A stretch of 64,000 bases of DNA from Robbsia betulipollinis. GTDB taxonomy: Bacteria > Pseudomonadota > Gammaproteobacteria > Burkholderiales > Burkholderiaceae. Shown here piece after piece: positions 16,870 through 25,345 of this stretch (within the stretch, counting starts at the first letter, position 1; every line of letters starts with the position of its first letter). Below the pieces are notes generated by a model. The model was not told the origin of the DNA, searched no databases, and was given only the letters and a program-made list of their open reading frames with translations. The stretch spans positions 62,001 through 126,000 of the forward strand of contig NZ_JAPMXC010000001.1 of the NCBI RefSeq assembly GCF_026624755.1, in the 5' to 3' direction. The translations under genes were made by a program, and so were the position numbers.

Positions 16870-18435
16870 ATGAAACGCCGTGATTTCATCCAGAGAGGCG
16901 CCGCTGTCGCGGGCCTGACGATCGCCGGCGTCCCGCTGCATCTGTTCGCCGCAGGCAGGAAAGGCGGCGTGATCAACGCCGTGGTCCAGCCGGAACCGCC
17001 CGGACTGATGATCGGCATCACCCAGAATGGTCCGACGCAACTCATAGCGGGCAATATCTACGAAGGACTCCTGCGTTACGACGAAAAACTCGATCCGCAT
17101 CCGAGCCTCGCGACGTCGTGGTCGTCGAACCCGGCCGGCACCGTCTACACGTTCAAGCTCAAACCGAACGTCCTCTGGCATGACGGCCGGCCGTTCTCCG
17201 CGGACGATGTCGTGTTTTCCGCCGACGTGTTCCTGCGCAAGACGCACGCGCGGCTGCGGGCCAGCCTGGAAGCGGTCGACAGCATCAAGGCACTCGATCC
17301 GCTGACCGTCCAGTTCACGCTCAAATACGCGTTCGGGCCTTTCCTCAGCCTGTTCGAGACGGGCACGATGCCGATGGTGCCGAAGCATATCTATGAAAAC
17401 ACCGACTTCCTCAACAATCCGGCGAACGCGCACCCGATCGGCACCGGCCCGCTGAAATTCAAGGAGTGGGTCAAGGGCTCGTACATTCAATTGGTGGCGA
17501 ACGACCGCTATCACGAGCCGGGCCTGCCGCTGGTCGACAGCGTCTACTTCCATGTCATTCCCGACGCCGCATCGCGTGCCGCGGCGTTCGAATCGGGGAA
17601 GGTCGATATCGTGCCGGGCGGGGCGGTCGAGTTCTTCGATGTCGCGCGTCTCGCGAAACTGCCCGGCGTGCAGGTGACCACGAAGGGCTGGGAGTTTTTC
17701 GCGCCGCAATCCTGGCTCTGGCTGAACAACCGCACCAAGCCGATGGACGACGCACGCTTCCGGCAAGCCGTCCTGTACGCGCTCGACCGCAATGCGATGG
17801 CGAAGGTGGCGTGGTTCGGTTACGCGAAGGTCGCGACAGGTCCGGTGAACAGCCAGGTCAAGTATTACAGCAGCGACGTCAAACCCTATCCGCGCGACGT
17901 CGTCAAGGCGAAGCAGCTCGCCGCCGACGCCGGCTACAAGGGGCAGACGTTGCGGTTGTTGCCGCTGCCGTATGGCGAGACCTGGCAGCGGCTGGCCGAA
18001 ATGACGCGGCAGAATCTCGCGCAGGCCGGCATCAAGGTCGAACTGGTGCCCACCGATGTCGCCGGCTGGAACCAGCGATGCAACGAGTGGGATTACGACA
18101 TCGCCTTCACCTATATGTATCAGTACGGCGACCCGGCGCTGGGCGTGGCGCGCAACTACACCAGCGAGAACATCGCGAAGGGTTCGCCGTTCAATAACGT
18201 CGAAGGCTATCGCAATCCCAAGGTCGATGCCTTGTTCGCCGCCGGCGCGCGCGAGCACGACCCGGCCAGGCGCCAGGCGATCTACGCGCAGGTGCAGAAG
18301 ATTCTGGTCGACGAGGCGCCGGTCGCCTGGCTCCACGAGATCAACTTCCCGACCCTGTACCGAACGAAGATCCACGATCCGATCAGTTCCGGCATCGGCC
18401 TCAACGACGGCCTCGGCCGCGCCTGGGTGAGCTGA
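16870..18435 (+). CDS. Extracellular solute-binding protein, family 5, with Tat-like signal
   Basis: Periplasmic binding protein of 521 residues for the ABC importer encoded by the next three genes. It starts at ATG 16870, after AGGAGA, with 'MKRRDFIQRGAAVAGLTIAG', a twin-arginine type signal, cleaved near 'LHLFAAG'. The mature part follows the DppA/OppA plan: 'GNIYEGLLRYDEKLDPHPSLAT', 'VLWHDGRPFSADDVVFSADV', 'GTGPLKFKEW', 'RTKPMDDARFRQAVLYALDR'. The close link to an acetylpolyamine-amidohydrolase-like gene at the operon end suggests an acetylated amine or peptide-like ligand, unproven. Confidence 0.92.
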   Translation: MKRRDFIQRGAAVAGLTIAGVPLHLFAAGRKGGVINAVVQPEPPGLMIGITQNGPTQLIAGNIYEGLLRYDEKLDPHPSLATSWSSNPAGTVYTFKLKPNVLWHDGRPFSADDVVFSADVFLRKTHARLRASLEAVDSIKALDPLTVQFTLKYAFGPFLSLFETGTMPMVPKHIYENTDFLNNPANAHPIGTGPLKFKEWVKGSYIQLVANDRYHEPGLPLVDSVYFHVIPDAASRAAAFESGKVDIVPGGAVEFFDVARLAKLPGVQVTTKGWEFFAPQSWLWLNNRTKPMDDARFRQAVLYALDRNAMAKVAWFGYAKVATGPVNSQVKYYSSDVKPYPRDVVKAKQLAADAGYKGQTLRLLPLPYGETWQRLAEMTRQNLAQAGIKVELVPTDVAGWNQRCNEWDYDIAFTYMYQYGDPALGVARNYTSENIAKGSPFNNVEGYRNPKVDALFAAGAREHDPARRQAIYAQVQKILVDEAPVAWLHEINFPTLYRTKIHDPISSGIGLNDGLGRAWVS

Positions 18436-18463
18436 CGGCGCGCCGGTCCACCATGAGAACACC

Positions 18464-19435
18464 ATGAAGCGTTTGCGTTTCCTGCTGGTGCGAGGCGGGC
18501 AGGGCGTGCTCGCCCTGCTGGTCATCGCGACCGTGAATTTTCTGTTGATCCGCGCCGCGCCGGGCGACCCGGTATCGGTGATGGCGGGCGAGGCCGGCGC
18601 ATCCGATCCCGCCTATGTCGCGCAGTTGCGCCAGCAATTCGGCCTGGATCAGCCGCTGCCGCACCAGTTGTTCAGCTATCTCGGGCACGTGTTGCGCCTC
18701 GACTTCGGCTATTCCTACCGGCAGCAGCAGTCGGTCGCGCATCTCATCGCGGAACGCCTGCCGGCCACGCTGCTGCTGACCGGGTCGGCCTTCGTCCTGT
18801 CGTTGCTGCTGGGCGTGGCGCTCGGCGCGCTTGCCGCCCGGCACGCGGGGACGTGGGTCGACCGCGCGGTCAGCGTGGTGTCGCTGGTGTTCTATGCGAC
18901 GCCCCTGTACTGGCTGGCGCTGATGGCGGTGCTGCTGTTCTCCGTCAAGCTCGGCTGGTTGCCGGGCTTCGGGTTCGTGTCGATCGGCGTGTCCATGAAT
19001 GCGTGGCAGGGCGCGCTCGACGTGGGCCGGCATCTGTTGCTGCCGGCATCGACGCTGGCGCTGTTCTACATGGCGGTCTACGCGCGGATGACGCGCGCGT
19101 CGATGCTCGACGTGGCGCAGATGGACTTCGTCAAGACCGCCCGCGCGAAGGGCGTGCGTCCCGGCCGGATCCAGCGCGCGCACATCCTGCGCAACGCTTT
19201 GCTGCCGGTGGTGACGCTGGCCGGCATCCAGGCCGGCGGCCTGATCGGCGGGGCGGTGCTGACCGAGACCGTGTTCGCCTGGCCCGGCGTCGGCCGGCTG
19301 ATGTTCGACGCGCTGCTGCAACGCGACTACAACCTGCTGCTGGGCTGCTTTCTGATGACCGCGGCCATGGCGGTACTGTTCAATCTCCTCACCGATGTCG
19401 TCTATACATTGGTCGATCCGCGTATCGAGCTCTGA
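18464..19435 (+). CDS. Peptide-type ABC transporter permease (DppB family)
   Basis: Inner-membrane permease, 323 residues. Shows the DppB hallmarks 'NFLLIRAAPGDPVSVMAG', 'FGLDQPLPHQLFSYLGHVLRLDFGYSYR', and the coupling loop with 'TARAKGVRPGRIQRAHILRNALLPVVT'. The C-terminal 'TDVVYTLVDPRIEL' is the usual family ending. It starts 28 bases after the binding-protein gene and ends six bases before the second permease, so all four transporter genes form one operon. Confidence 0.94.
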   Translation: MKRLRFLLVRGGQGVLALLVIATVNFLLIRAAPGDPVSVMAGEAGASDPAYVAQLRQQFGLDQPLPHQLFSYLGHVLRLDFGYSYRQQQSVAHLIAERLPATLLLTGSAFVLSLLLGVALGALAARHAGTWVDRAVSVVSLVFYATPLYWLALMAVLLFSVKLGWLPGFGFVSIGVSMNAWQGALDVGRHLLLPASTLALFYMAVYARMTRASMLDVAQMDFVKTARAKGVRPGRIQRAHILRNALLPVVTLAGIQAGGLIGGAVLTETVFAWPGVGRLMFDALLQRDYNLLLGCFLMTAAMAVLFNLLTDVVYTLVDPRIEL

Positions 19436-19441
19436 TCCCAG

Positions 19442-20290
19442 ATGAAAACCCACAGCCGTTTCTGGCGGCGTTTTTGCCGTAACAAAGGGGCGGTGGTCGG
19501 CCTGCTGATTCTTGCGATCGTCGCGGTGCTGGCGGTGGTCGGGCCCGCGTTCGCGCCGAACGACCCCTGGGCGATGGTCGATCAACCGTTCCTCGCGCCG
19601 TTCGTCGAACACGCGCTGCCGCTGGGCACCGACACGCTGGGCCGCGACATTTTCTCCGGCGTCATCTATGGCGCCCGCATCTCGCTGGTGATCGGTCTGG
19701 TATCGACGGCCGTGGCCCTGCTCATCGGTGTCTCGCTGGGTGCCGTGTCCGGCTATTTCGGCGGGTGGGTGGATGCGTCGCTGATGCGTTTCACGGAGCT
19801 GTTCCAGGCCGTGCCGAGTTTCGCGCTGGCGATCGTCCTGGTGGCCATCTTCCAGCCGAGCGTGACGTCGATCGTCGCGTCGATCGCGCTGGTGTCCTGG
19901 CCGCCGGTGGCGCGCCTGGTCCGCAGCGAATTCCTGACATTGCGCCAGCGCGACTTCGTGCAGGCGGCCTTGCTGGCGGGGCAGTCGACGCCGCGCATCA
20001 TCCTCACGCAGATCCTGCCGAACGCGCTCTCGCCGATCATCGTGATGGGGTCGCTGATGGTGGCCACCGCGATCCTGCTCGAATCCAGCCTGAGTTTCCT
20101 CGGCCTCGGCGACCCGAACCTGATGAGCTGGGGCTATATGGTGGGTTCGGCGCGCACGGTCCTGCTGCAGGCCTGGTGGATGGCGGTATTTCCCGGGCTG
20201 GCGATCGTGCTGACGGTGCTGGCGCTGAACCTGGTCGGCGAGGGATTGAACGAGGGACTCGACGCCCGCACCGACGGGAGAACGAAATGA
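19442..20290 (+). CDS. Peptide-type ABC transporter permease (DppC family)
   Basis: Inner-membrane permease, 282 residues. The N-terminus 'FWRRFCRNKGAVVGLLILAIV' and the motif 'PLGTDTLGRDIFSGVIYGARISL' are diagnostic of DppC-type subunits. The coupling loop is 'FVQAALLAGQSTPRIILTQILPNALSPIIV', and 'ESSLSFLGLGDPNLMSWGYM' is also typical. The stop overlaps the ATPase start (ATGA), so the two are translated together. Confidence 0.94.
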   Translation: MKTHSRFWRRFCRNKGAVVGLLILAIVAVLAVVGPAFAPNDPWAMVDQPFLAPFVEHALPLGTDTLGRDIFSGVIYGARISLVIGLVSTAVALLIGVSLGAVSGYFGGWVDASLMRFTELFQAVPSFALAIVLVAIFQPSVTSIVASIALVSWPPVARLVRSEFLTLRQRDFVQAALLAGQSTPRIILTQILPNALSPIIVMGSLMVATAILLESSLSFLGLGDPNLMSWGYMVGSARTVLLQAWWMAVFPGLAIVLTVLALNLVGEGLNEGLDARTDGRTK

Positions 20291-22002
20291 GTACCACACC
20301 GAGCACCGCGCGCGCCCGGGCGCAGACGGCTCCCATCCTGGAAATCGATGGCCTCGACATCCGCCTGCCGCCCGGGGCCGATCGCGCGCTGGCGGTTCGC
20401 GGCGTCTCGCTGTGCCTGCGTGCGGGGGAGACGCTCTGCATCGTCGGTGAATCGGGATCCGGAAAATCGATGATCGCCAACGCGGTGATGGGGCTGCTGC
20501 CCACGCCGCGGGTCGCGCCGGTCGCGGGCCGCATCCTGTTCGAGGGCGTCGATCTGCTGGCACTCGACGAGGCGCGCATGCGCACGCTGCGCGGCCGGCG
20601 TATCGGCATGATTTTCCAGGAACCGATGACCGCGCTCAATCCGCTGATGCGCATCGGCGAGCAGATCGGCGAGGTGTTCGATGCGCACGCCAGCGGGTTC
20701 GGCGCGGACGAGAAACGCCGGCGCATCGTCGCCGCGCTCGCCGACGTCGGCCTGCCCGAGCCGGAACGCCTGATCGACAGTTATCCGTTTCGCCTCTCCG
20801 GCGGGCAACGCCAGCGCGTGATGATCGCCTGCGCGCTGCTGCTCGAACCGCGCCTGTTGATCGCCGACGAACCCACCACCGCGCTCGACGTCACCACGCA
20901 GGCGCAGATCCTCGCATTGCTGCGCGACCTGCAGACGCGGCGCGGCACGGCGGTGCTGTTCATCACGCACGATTTCGGCGTCGTGTCGGCCATCGCCGAT
21001 CAGGTCGTCGTGATGCAGGCCGGAGAGGTGGTGGAGGCCGGCGCGGCGCGGCGCGTGCTGACGCATCCCGAACATGCCTACACCCGCAGGCTGATCGCGT
21101 CGATTCCCGATGGCGTGGTGGCCGAACGCGCGCCCGGCACGGATCCGCACTATGTGCTTCAGGTGCAGGACCTATGCAAGACCTATCGCACCGGGAGCGG
21201 CCTGCTCTCGGGCAAGGCACGCGTCGTCCATGCCGCGCGCGACGTGACGTTCGCGCTGCGGCGCGGCGAGACGCTCGGCATCGTGGGCGAATCGGGTTCG
21301 GGAAAATCGAGCGTCGGGCGCTGCCTGGTGGGTCTGAGCGATTTCGACAGCGGCCGGATCCTCTTCAACGGCCGCAATCTGTCACGCGGCGCGCAGAGCC
21401 GGCGGCTCGCGCGCGGCAAGATCCAGATGGTGTTCCAGGATCCGTATGCCTCGCTGAACCCGCGTCAGCGCGTCGGCGAGGCGGTCGCATCCGGGCCGAT
21501 CGCGCAGGGGATGCCGCGCGCGCAGGCACTGACGCAGGCGGCCGAACTGCTGCACCTGGTGGGGCTCGATGCCGATGCCGCCGCGCGGTTTCCGCACGAA
21601 TTCTCCGGCGGCCAGCGTCAGCGCATCGGCATCGCCCGGGCGCTCGCCACCGAGCCGGAGCTGCTGGTCGCCGACGAACCGGTATCGGCGCTCGATGTCT
21701 CCGTACAGGCGCAGGTACTGGCGCTGTTCGCCGAGGTGCGCGAGCGTTTCCAGCTGGCGATGGTGTTCATCACGCACGACCTGCGCGTGGCGGCCGGCAT
21801 GTGCGACCACATCGCCGTGATGCAGCGCGGCACGATCGTCGAATACGGGCGCACCGCGCAGGTGCTCGCGGCGCCGCGGCATGCCTACACCCGCAAGCTG
21901 ATCGCCGCGATTCCGCGGCTGTTGCGCGATCCGGCGATGGATGCGGCAGCCGATGCGGCAGCCGATGCGGCACCGGATGCGGCGGATTTCACGGGAGCAT
22001 GA
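20287..22002 (+). CDS. Fused double-ATPase subunit of peptide-type ABC transporter
   Basis: Cytoplasmic ATPase of 571 residues carrying both DppD-like and DppF-like domains. Domain 1: Walker A GESGSGKS, 'MIFQEPMTALNPL', signature LSGGQRQR, Walker B LLIADEPTTALD, 'ITHDFG'. Domain 2: Walker A GESGSGKS, 'MVFQDPYASLNPRQRVGE', signature FSGGQRQR, Walker B LLVADEPVSALD, 'ITHDLR'. All catalytic motifs are intact, in contrast to the degenerate first signature in the transporter at the left edge. The C-terminal tail is an Ala/Asp repeat ('DAAADAAADAAPDAAD'). The downstream amidohydrolase gene starts four bases after the stop. Confidence 0.95.
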   Translation: MSTTPSTARARAQTAPILEIDGLDIRLPPGADRALAVRGVSLCLRAGETLCIVGESGSGKSMIANAVMGLLPTPRVAPVAGRILFEGVDLLALDEARMRTLRGRRIGMIFQEPMTALNPLMRIGEQIGEVFDAHASGFGADEKRRRIVAALADVGLPEPERLIDSYPFRLSGGQRQRVMIACALLLEPRLLIADEPTTALDVTTQAQILALLRDLQTRRGTAVLFITHDFGVVSAIADQVVVMQAGEVVEAGAARRVLTHPEHAYTRRLIASIPDGVVAERAPGTDPHYVLQVQDLCKTYRTGSGLLSGKARVVHAARDVTFALRRGETLGIVGESGSGKSSVGRCLVGLSDFDSGRILFNGRNLSRGAQSRRLARGKIQMVFQDPYASLNPRQRVGEAVASGPIAQGMPRAQALTQAAELLHLVGLDADAAARFPHEFSGGQRQRIGIARALATEPELLVADEPVSALDVSVQAQVLALFAEVRERFQLAMVFITHDLRVAAGMCDHIAVMQRGTIVEYGRTAQVLAAPRHAYTRKLIAAIPRLLRDPAMDAAADAAADAAPDAADFTGA

Positions 22003-22006
22003 CGCC

Positions 22007-23035
22007 ATGAACGTCATTTACAGCGATACGCATCTGCGGCACGACCCGCAACGGTTCATCGTTCGCGGCCGGCTCAAGCGCAGCAACGAACGTCCCGAAC
22101 GCGCCGCGCTGTTGCTCGCGGCCGCGCGCGCGGCGGGCCACCCGATTCTGACCCCCGCGGATCACGGCGCGGCGCCACGCGCGGCGATCCACACGCCCGA
22201 GTACCTGATGTTCCTGGAAACGGTGTGGGAGCGCTGGCAGGCGCTGGACGACGCTTCCGACGAGGTCATGCCGAACATTCACCCGTTTCCCGGGCAACCG
22301 GCGACCTATCCCGACAGTCTGGTCGGGCGCGCCGGGTATCACCTGGGCGACATGGCGTGTTCGGTGGGCCGGGACACCTGGCATGCCGCGGTCTGGTCGG
22401 CGCATGCGGCCACCGAGGCCGCGCAGCAGGTGCTCGACGGCGAAGCGGCGGTGTACGCCCTGTGCCGGCCGCCGGGGCACCATGCGTACGCCGACCGCGC
22501 GAACGGTTTCACCTATCTGAACAACGCGGCCATCGCCGCCCAGCATCTGCGCCAGCGTCATGCGCGCGTGGCGATCCTCGACATCGACGTGCATCATGGC
22601 AACGGCACGCAGGGCATCTTCTGGCATCGTCCGGACGTACTGACCGTGTCGCTGCACGGCGATCCGCATTTCTGCACGCCGTTCTTCACCGGGCATGCGC
22701 ATGAACGCGGCGCCGGTGCCGGGCTGGGGTACAACCTGAACCTGCCGCTTGCGAAGGGCAGCGACACCGACACCTATCTGCTGGCGCTGGACCGCGCCTG
22801 CGAGGCGGTGCGCGCGTATGCGCCGGGTGCGCTGGTGGTCGCGCTCGGGCTGGATGCGCACGAGCGCGACCCGTATCAGGCGCTGGCGGTGAGCACCGCG
22901 GGCTTCGCGCGCATCACCGGGGCCATCGCGCGCCTGGGCCTGCCGACCGTGCTGGTGCAGGAGGGCGGCTATCTCTCGGCGGACCTCGGGCCGAACCTGG
23001 TCAGCGCGCTCGCGGGTTTCGAGGCCGCTGCCTGA
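22007..23035 (+). CDS. Histone-deacetylase-family amidohydrolase (acetylpolyamine amidohydrolase type)
   Basis: Zinc hydrolase of 342 residues that would remove acetyl groups from acetylated polyamines or similar amines. The HDAC fold signs are complete: 'CRPPGHHAYADRANGFTYLNNAAIAA' (tandem active-site His), 'VAILDIDVHHGNGTQGIFW' (zinc Asp and His), 'SLHGDPHFCTPFFTG', 'ALGLDAHERDPYQAL' (second zinc Asp), and 'LVQEGGYLSADLG' (catalytic Tyr). ATG 22007 is four bases after the ATPase stop, so it is the fifth gene of the transporter operon. Together they suggest uptake then deacetylation of an acetylated amine; the substrate is inferred. A hairpin follows the gene. Confidence 0.9.
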   Translation: MNVIYSDTHLRHDPQRFIVRGRLKRSNERPERAALLLAAARAAGHPILTPADHGAAPRAAIHTPEYLMFLETVWERWQALDDASDEVMPNIHPFPGQPATYPDSLVGRAGYHLGDMACSVGRDTWHAAVWSAHAATEAAQQVLDGEAAVYALCRPPGHHAYADRANGFTYLNNAAIAAQHLRQRHARVAILDIDVHHGNGTQGIFWHRPDVLTVSLHGDPHFCTPFFTGHAHERGAGAGLGYNLNLPLAKGSDTDTYLLALDRACEAVRAYAPGALVVALGLDAHERDPYQALAVSTAGFARITGAIARLGLPTVLVQEGGYLSADLGPNLVSALAGFEAAA

Positions 23036-23046
23036 GGTGCCCCGCC

Positions 23047-23070
23047 GGGGTGCCCAGCCGGGGGCGCCCC
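23047..23070 (+). terminator. GC-rich hairpin after the amidohydrolase gene
   Basis: Nine-base inverted repeat (GGGGTGCCC / GGGCGCCCC, one G:T pair) with a six-base loop, starting 12 bases after the stop codon. No T-run follows. Confidence 0.5.
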
Positions 23071-23199
23071 GACGCACAAACGCGCGCGCCGCGTATCATC
23101 GAGGATTTCCAGAAAACCGCCACGCCGAATCCTGTCGCGCGCCCGTCGGCGAACGACGTGCCGCTGCGACCGCTGGGGTTGGTTACGGTGACGCTCGCG

Positions 23200-23409
23200 A
23201 CGTTCTTCGCGCGCATCGTCGTGCCGCATGCCGCGCGCGGCACCCTGTGGCGCGTCGCACCGGTGGACGTGGCGGTCTGGGCGCTGGGCGGCTTCTATCT
23301 GTCGCTCGGTCCGACCCTGGCTCGCGTAGCGACACGTTCCACGGCCGCGACCATGGGCGGCTGGGTGGTCTTCACGCTGACGGTCGCGGTCCTGAAGCAA
23401 TGCAGCGGC
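23200..23409 (+). pseudogene. Probable remnant of an MFS transporter gene
   Basis: In one plus-strand frame about 70 residues read 'RIVVPHAARGTLWRVAP', then 'DVAVWALGGFYLSLGPTLA' and 'GGWVVFTLTVAVL'. The middle block looks like a transmembrane stretch common in major facilitator drug/sugar transporters ('..WALGGFYLSLGPSLA..'). Both sides of the fragment are missing: no start-side helices precede it, and the frame then runs antisense into the gamma-glutamyltransferase gene. It is most simply a decayed piece left by an old deletion. Recognition is from memory of the family, so confidence is moderate. Confidence 0.45.
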
Positions 23410-23434
23410 GCGCCGGTGACGCGCCGCGCCCGGC

Positions 23435-25045
23435 TTACCAGCCCGCCGCTGCGCCGTCGCTGCGCAGGTCCGCGCCGGCTTCGAACAAACCGTTCGGATG
23501 GTGCACGATCGCGCCTGCGTGGCCCATCGCTTCGTCGAAGTCGCCCAGAATCTCGACCTCGTGCCCAAGCGCGCGCAACGCGTCGACGGTGGCCGGGCTG
23601 AAACGCGATTCGAGCTTGAGCGAATCCGAACTCTGACCCCAGGTACGGCCCAGCAGCCAGCGGGGCGCGGCGATCGCCGCCTGCGGATTCCAGCCGAAAT
23701 GCGCAATGCGCGAAAACACCGCGCTTTGGGATTGCGGCTGGCCGTCGCCGCCCATGTTGCCGTAGACCATGGTTCGGCCGTCGGCAAAACGGGCGAGCGC
23801 CGGGTTCAGCGTATGAAAGGGCAGGCGGCCCGGCATCAGCGGATTGCGCGCCGCCGGGTCGAGCGAAAAACTGCACCCGCGGTTTTGCCAGTTGATGCCG
23901 GAGTTCGGCAGCACCAGGCCGCTGCCGAACTCGTGATAGATGCTCTGGATGAAGCTGACCGCCACGCCATCGCCGTCGATGACGCCCATCCAGACGGTGT
24001 CGGCCGGTCCGCGTCCGGCGCCCCAGGGAGCGGCGCGCTGCATCGATATGCGCGCGGCCATCGCGTCGAGCGCGTGCGGCGACAGCGTCGCCTCGGTGTC
24101 CAGCGTCATGTGCAGCGGATCGGTGATGTGGGCATCGCGCACCTCGAACGCCAGCTTGGTCGCTTCGACACAGGCATGGACGTAGGCCGCGCCCGTGGGA
24201 TCCATTCCGGGCGTCAGGATCCGGTCGAGGATGCCGAGGATCAGCAGCGAGACCAACCCCTGGGTGGGCGGCGGCATGTTGTAGACGGTGCCCAGCGAAT
24301 GCGCGAGCGCGAGTGGCGTGCGCTGCCGCGCCTGATGCCGTTCCAGGTCCGCGAGCGCCACCGGGCTGCCCAGCGCCGCGAGGTCGGCGGCGATCGACCG
24401 GGCCAGGTCGCCACGGTAGAAATCGTCGAGACCCGCGCGGGCGAGATGCTCGAAGGTGGCGGCCAGGCGCGGCGCGACGAAGCGCGTGCCGGTCGACGGC
24501 GCCGCGCCGTTGTCGAGAAACGCGTCGGCGAAGCCGGCGACCGGTTCGAGTTCCGTGCGTTTCGCCGCGACGCATCGCGCCTGACTGGCGGTGACCGGCA
24601 CACCGTGCGCGGCATAGTCGATCGCGTCGGCCAGCAGCCGGGAGAGCGGCAGGCGTCCGCCCAGCGTGTCGCGGGACCATTGCTGCGCCGCATGCCAGCC
24701 CGAGATCGTGCCCGCGACGGTGTTCGCCGCCATTGGCCCGCGCGCGGGAATGGTCGTCAGACCCTGTTCCCGGTAGCGTTCGATCGTCGCGCCCAGCGCC
24801 GCCGCGCCGCAGGCCTCGATGCCCACGGGCGCGGCGCCCGGCCGCGAGATCAACCAGAAACCGTCGCCGCCGATGCTGTTCATGTGCGGATAGACGGTGG
24901 CGATCGTCGCGGCGGCGGCGATCATCGCCTCGACGGCATTGCCGCCGTCGCGCAGCACGGCGAGCGCGCTTTGCGCGGCGAGGGAATGCGGGGCAACCGC
25001 CATGCCGTGCGTGCCGCGCAGCGGGTTCAGGGTATGAAAGGACAT
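23435..25045 (-). CDS. ggt: Gamma-glutamyltransferase family protein (no signal peptide)
   Basis: N-terminal-nucleophile hydrolase family, 536 residues, acting on gamma-glutamyl compounds such as glutathione. Typical blocks: 'GMAVAPHSLAAQSALAVLRDGGNAVEAMIAAAAT', 'MNSIGGDGFWL', 'GTISGWHAAQQW', 'NMPPPTQGLVSL', and 'DTVWMGVIDGDGVAVSFIQSIY', where the Thr of 'DTVWM' stands at the self-cleavage position. The C-terminal part has 'YGNMGGDGQPQSQSAVFSRI'. Unlike the periplasmic enzyme of E. coli it begins at 'MSFHTLNPLRGTHG' without a signal peptide, so it belongs to the cytoplasmic type. Convergent with the amidohydrolase operon and divergent from the glycosyltransferase. Confidence 0.9.
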   Translation of the reverse strand: MSFHTLNPLRGTHGMAVAPHSLAAQSALAVLRDGGNAVEAMIAAAATIATVYPHMNSIGGDGFWLISRPGAAPVGIEACGAAALGATIERYREQGLTTIPARGPMAANTVAGTISGWHAAQQWSRDTLGGRLPLSRLLADAIDYAAHGVPVTASQARCVAAKRTELEPVAGFADAFLDNGAAPSTGTRFVAPRLAATFEHLARAGLDDFYRGDLARSIAADLAALGSPVALADLERHQARQRTPLALAHSLGTVYNMPPPTQGLVSLLILGILDRILTPGMDPTGAAYVHACVEATKLAFEVRDAHITDPLHMTLDTEATLSPHALDAMAARISMQRAAPWGAGRGPADTVWMGVIDGDGVAVSFIQSIYHEFGSGLVLPNSGINWQNRGCSFSLDPAARNPLMPGRLPFHTLNPALARFADGRTMVYGNMGGDGQPQSQSAVFSRIAHFGWNPQAAIAAPRWLLGRTWGQSSDSLKLESRFSPATVDALRALGHEVEILGDFDEAMGHAGAIVHHPNGLFEAGADLRSDGAAAGW

Positions 25046-25250
25046 ATCGTATCGGGAAGGACGGGAAATACGGGCGAGAAAGGGAAAGGGCCGGCGCGAG
25101 GCACCGCAAGGAAGACCCGTGCGCGGCGCAAACGCGCCTTTGCGGCGCAGACGGAAAGGGTATCACAGCCATATATGCAACCCATGCACAGCCCTATGGC
25201 GGGCGTGCGCCGCTGCCCGCGCGCGACGCGTGCCCAGGGGGTTTTGTCAT

Positions 25251-25256
25251 TACAAT
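25251..25256 (+). promoter_or_regulatory. -10-like TACAAT upstream of the GT39 gene
   Basis: TACAAT about 90 bases before the GT39 start, inside CATTACAATG, the same ten bases found before cobL. No clear -35 at the proper distance. The 300-base divergent region (25046-25345) otherwise holds nothing I recognise. Confidence 0.35.
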
Positions 25257-25345
25257 GGCGAAGCGCGCGGACGTGCCGCGCACGTAGCGCCGCACCGTTC
25301 CATGGAGACCTCGTCCCCGCTTCGTCGAAGCGGACGACCGATTTT

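Noticed and set aside
23001-23243. Minus-strand 80-residue frame in the gap after the amidohydrolase
   Set aside because: Low-complexity Arg/Gly/Pro composition. The plus-strand transporter-like fragment explains the region better.
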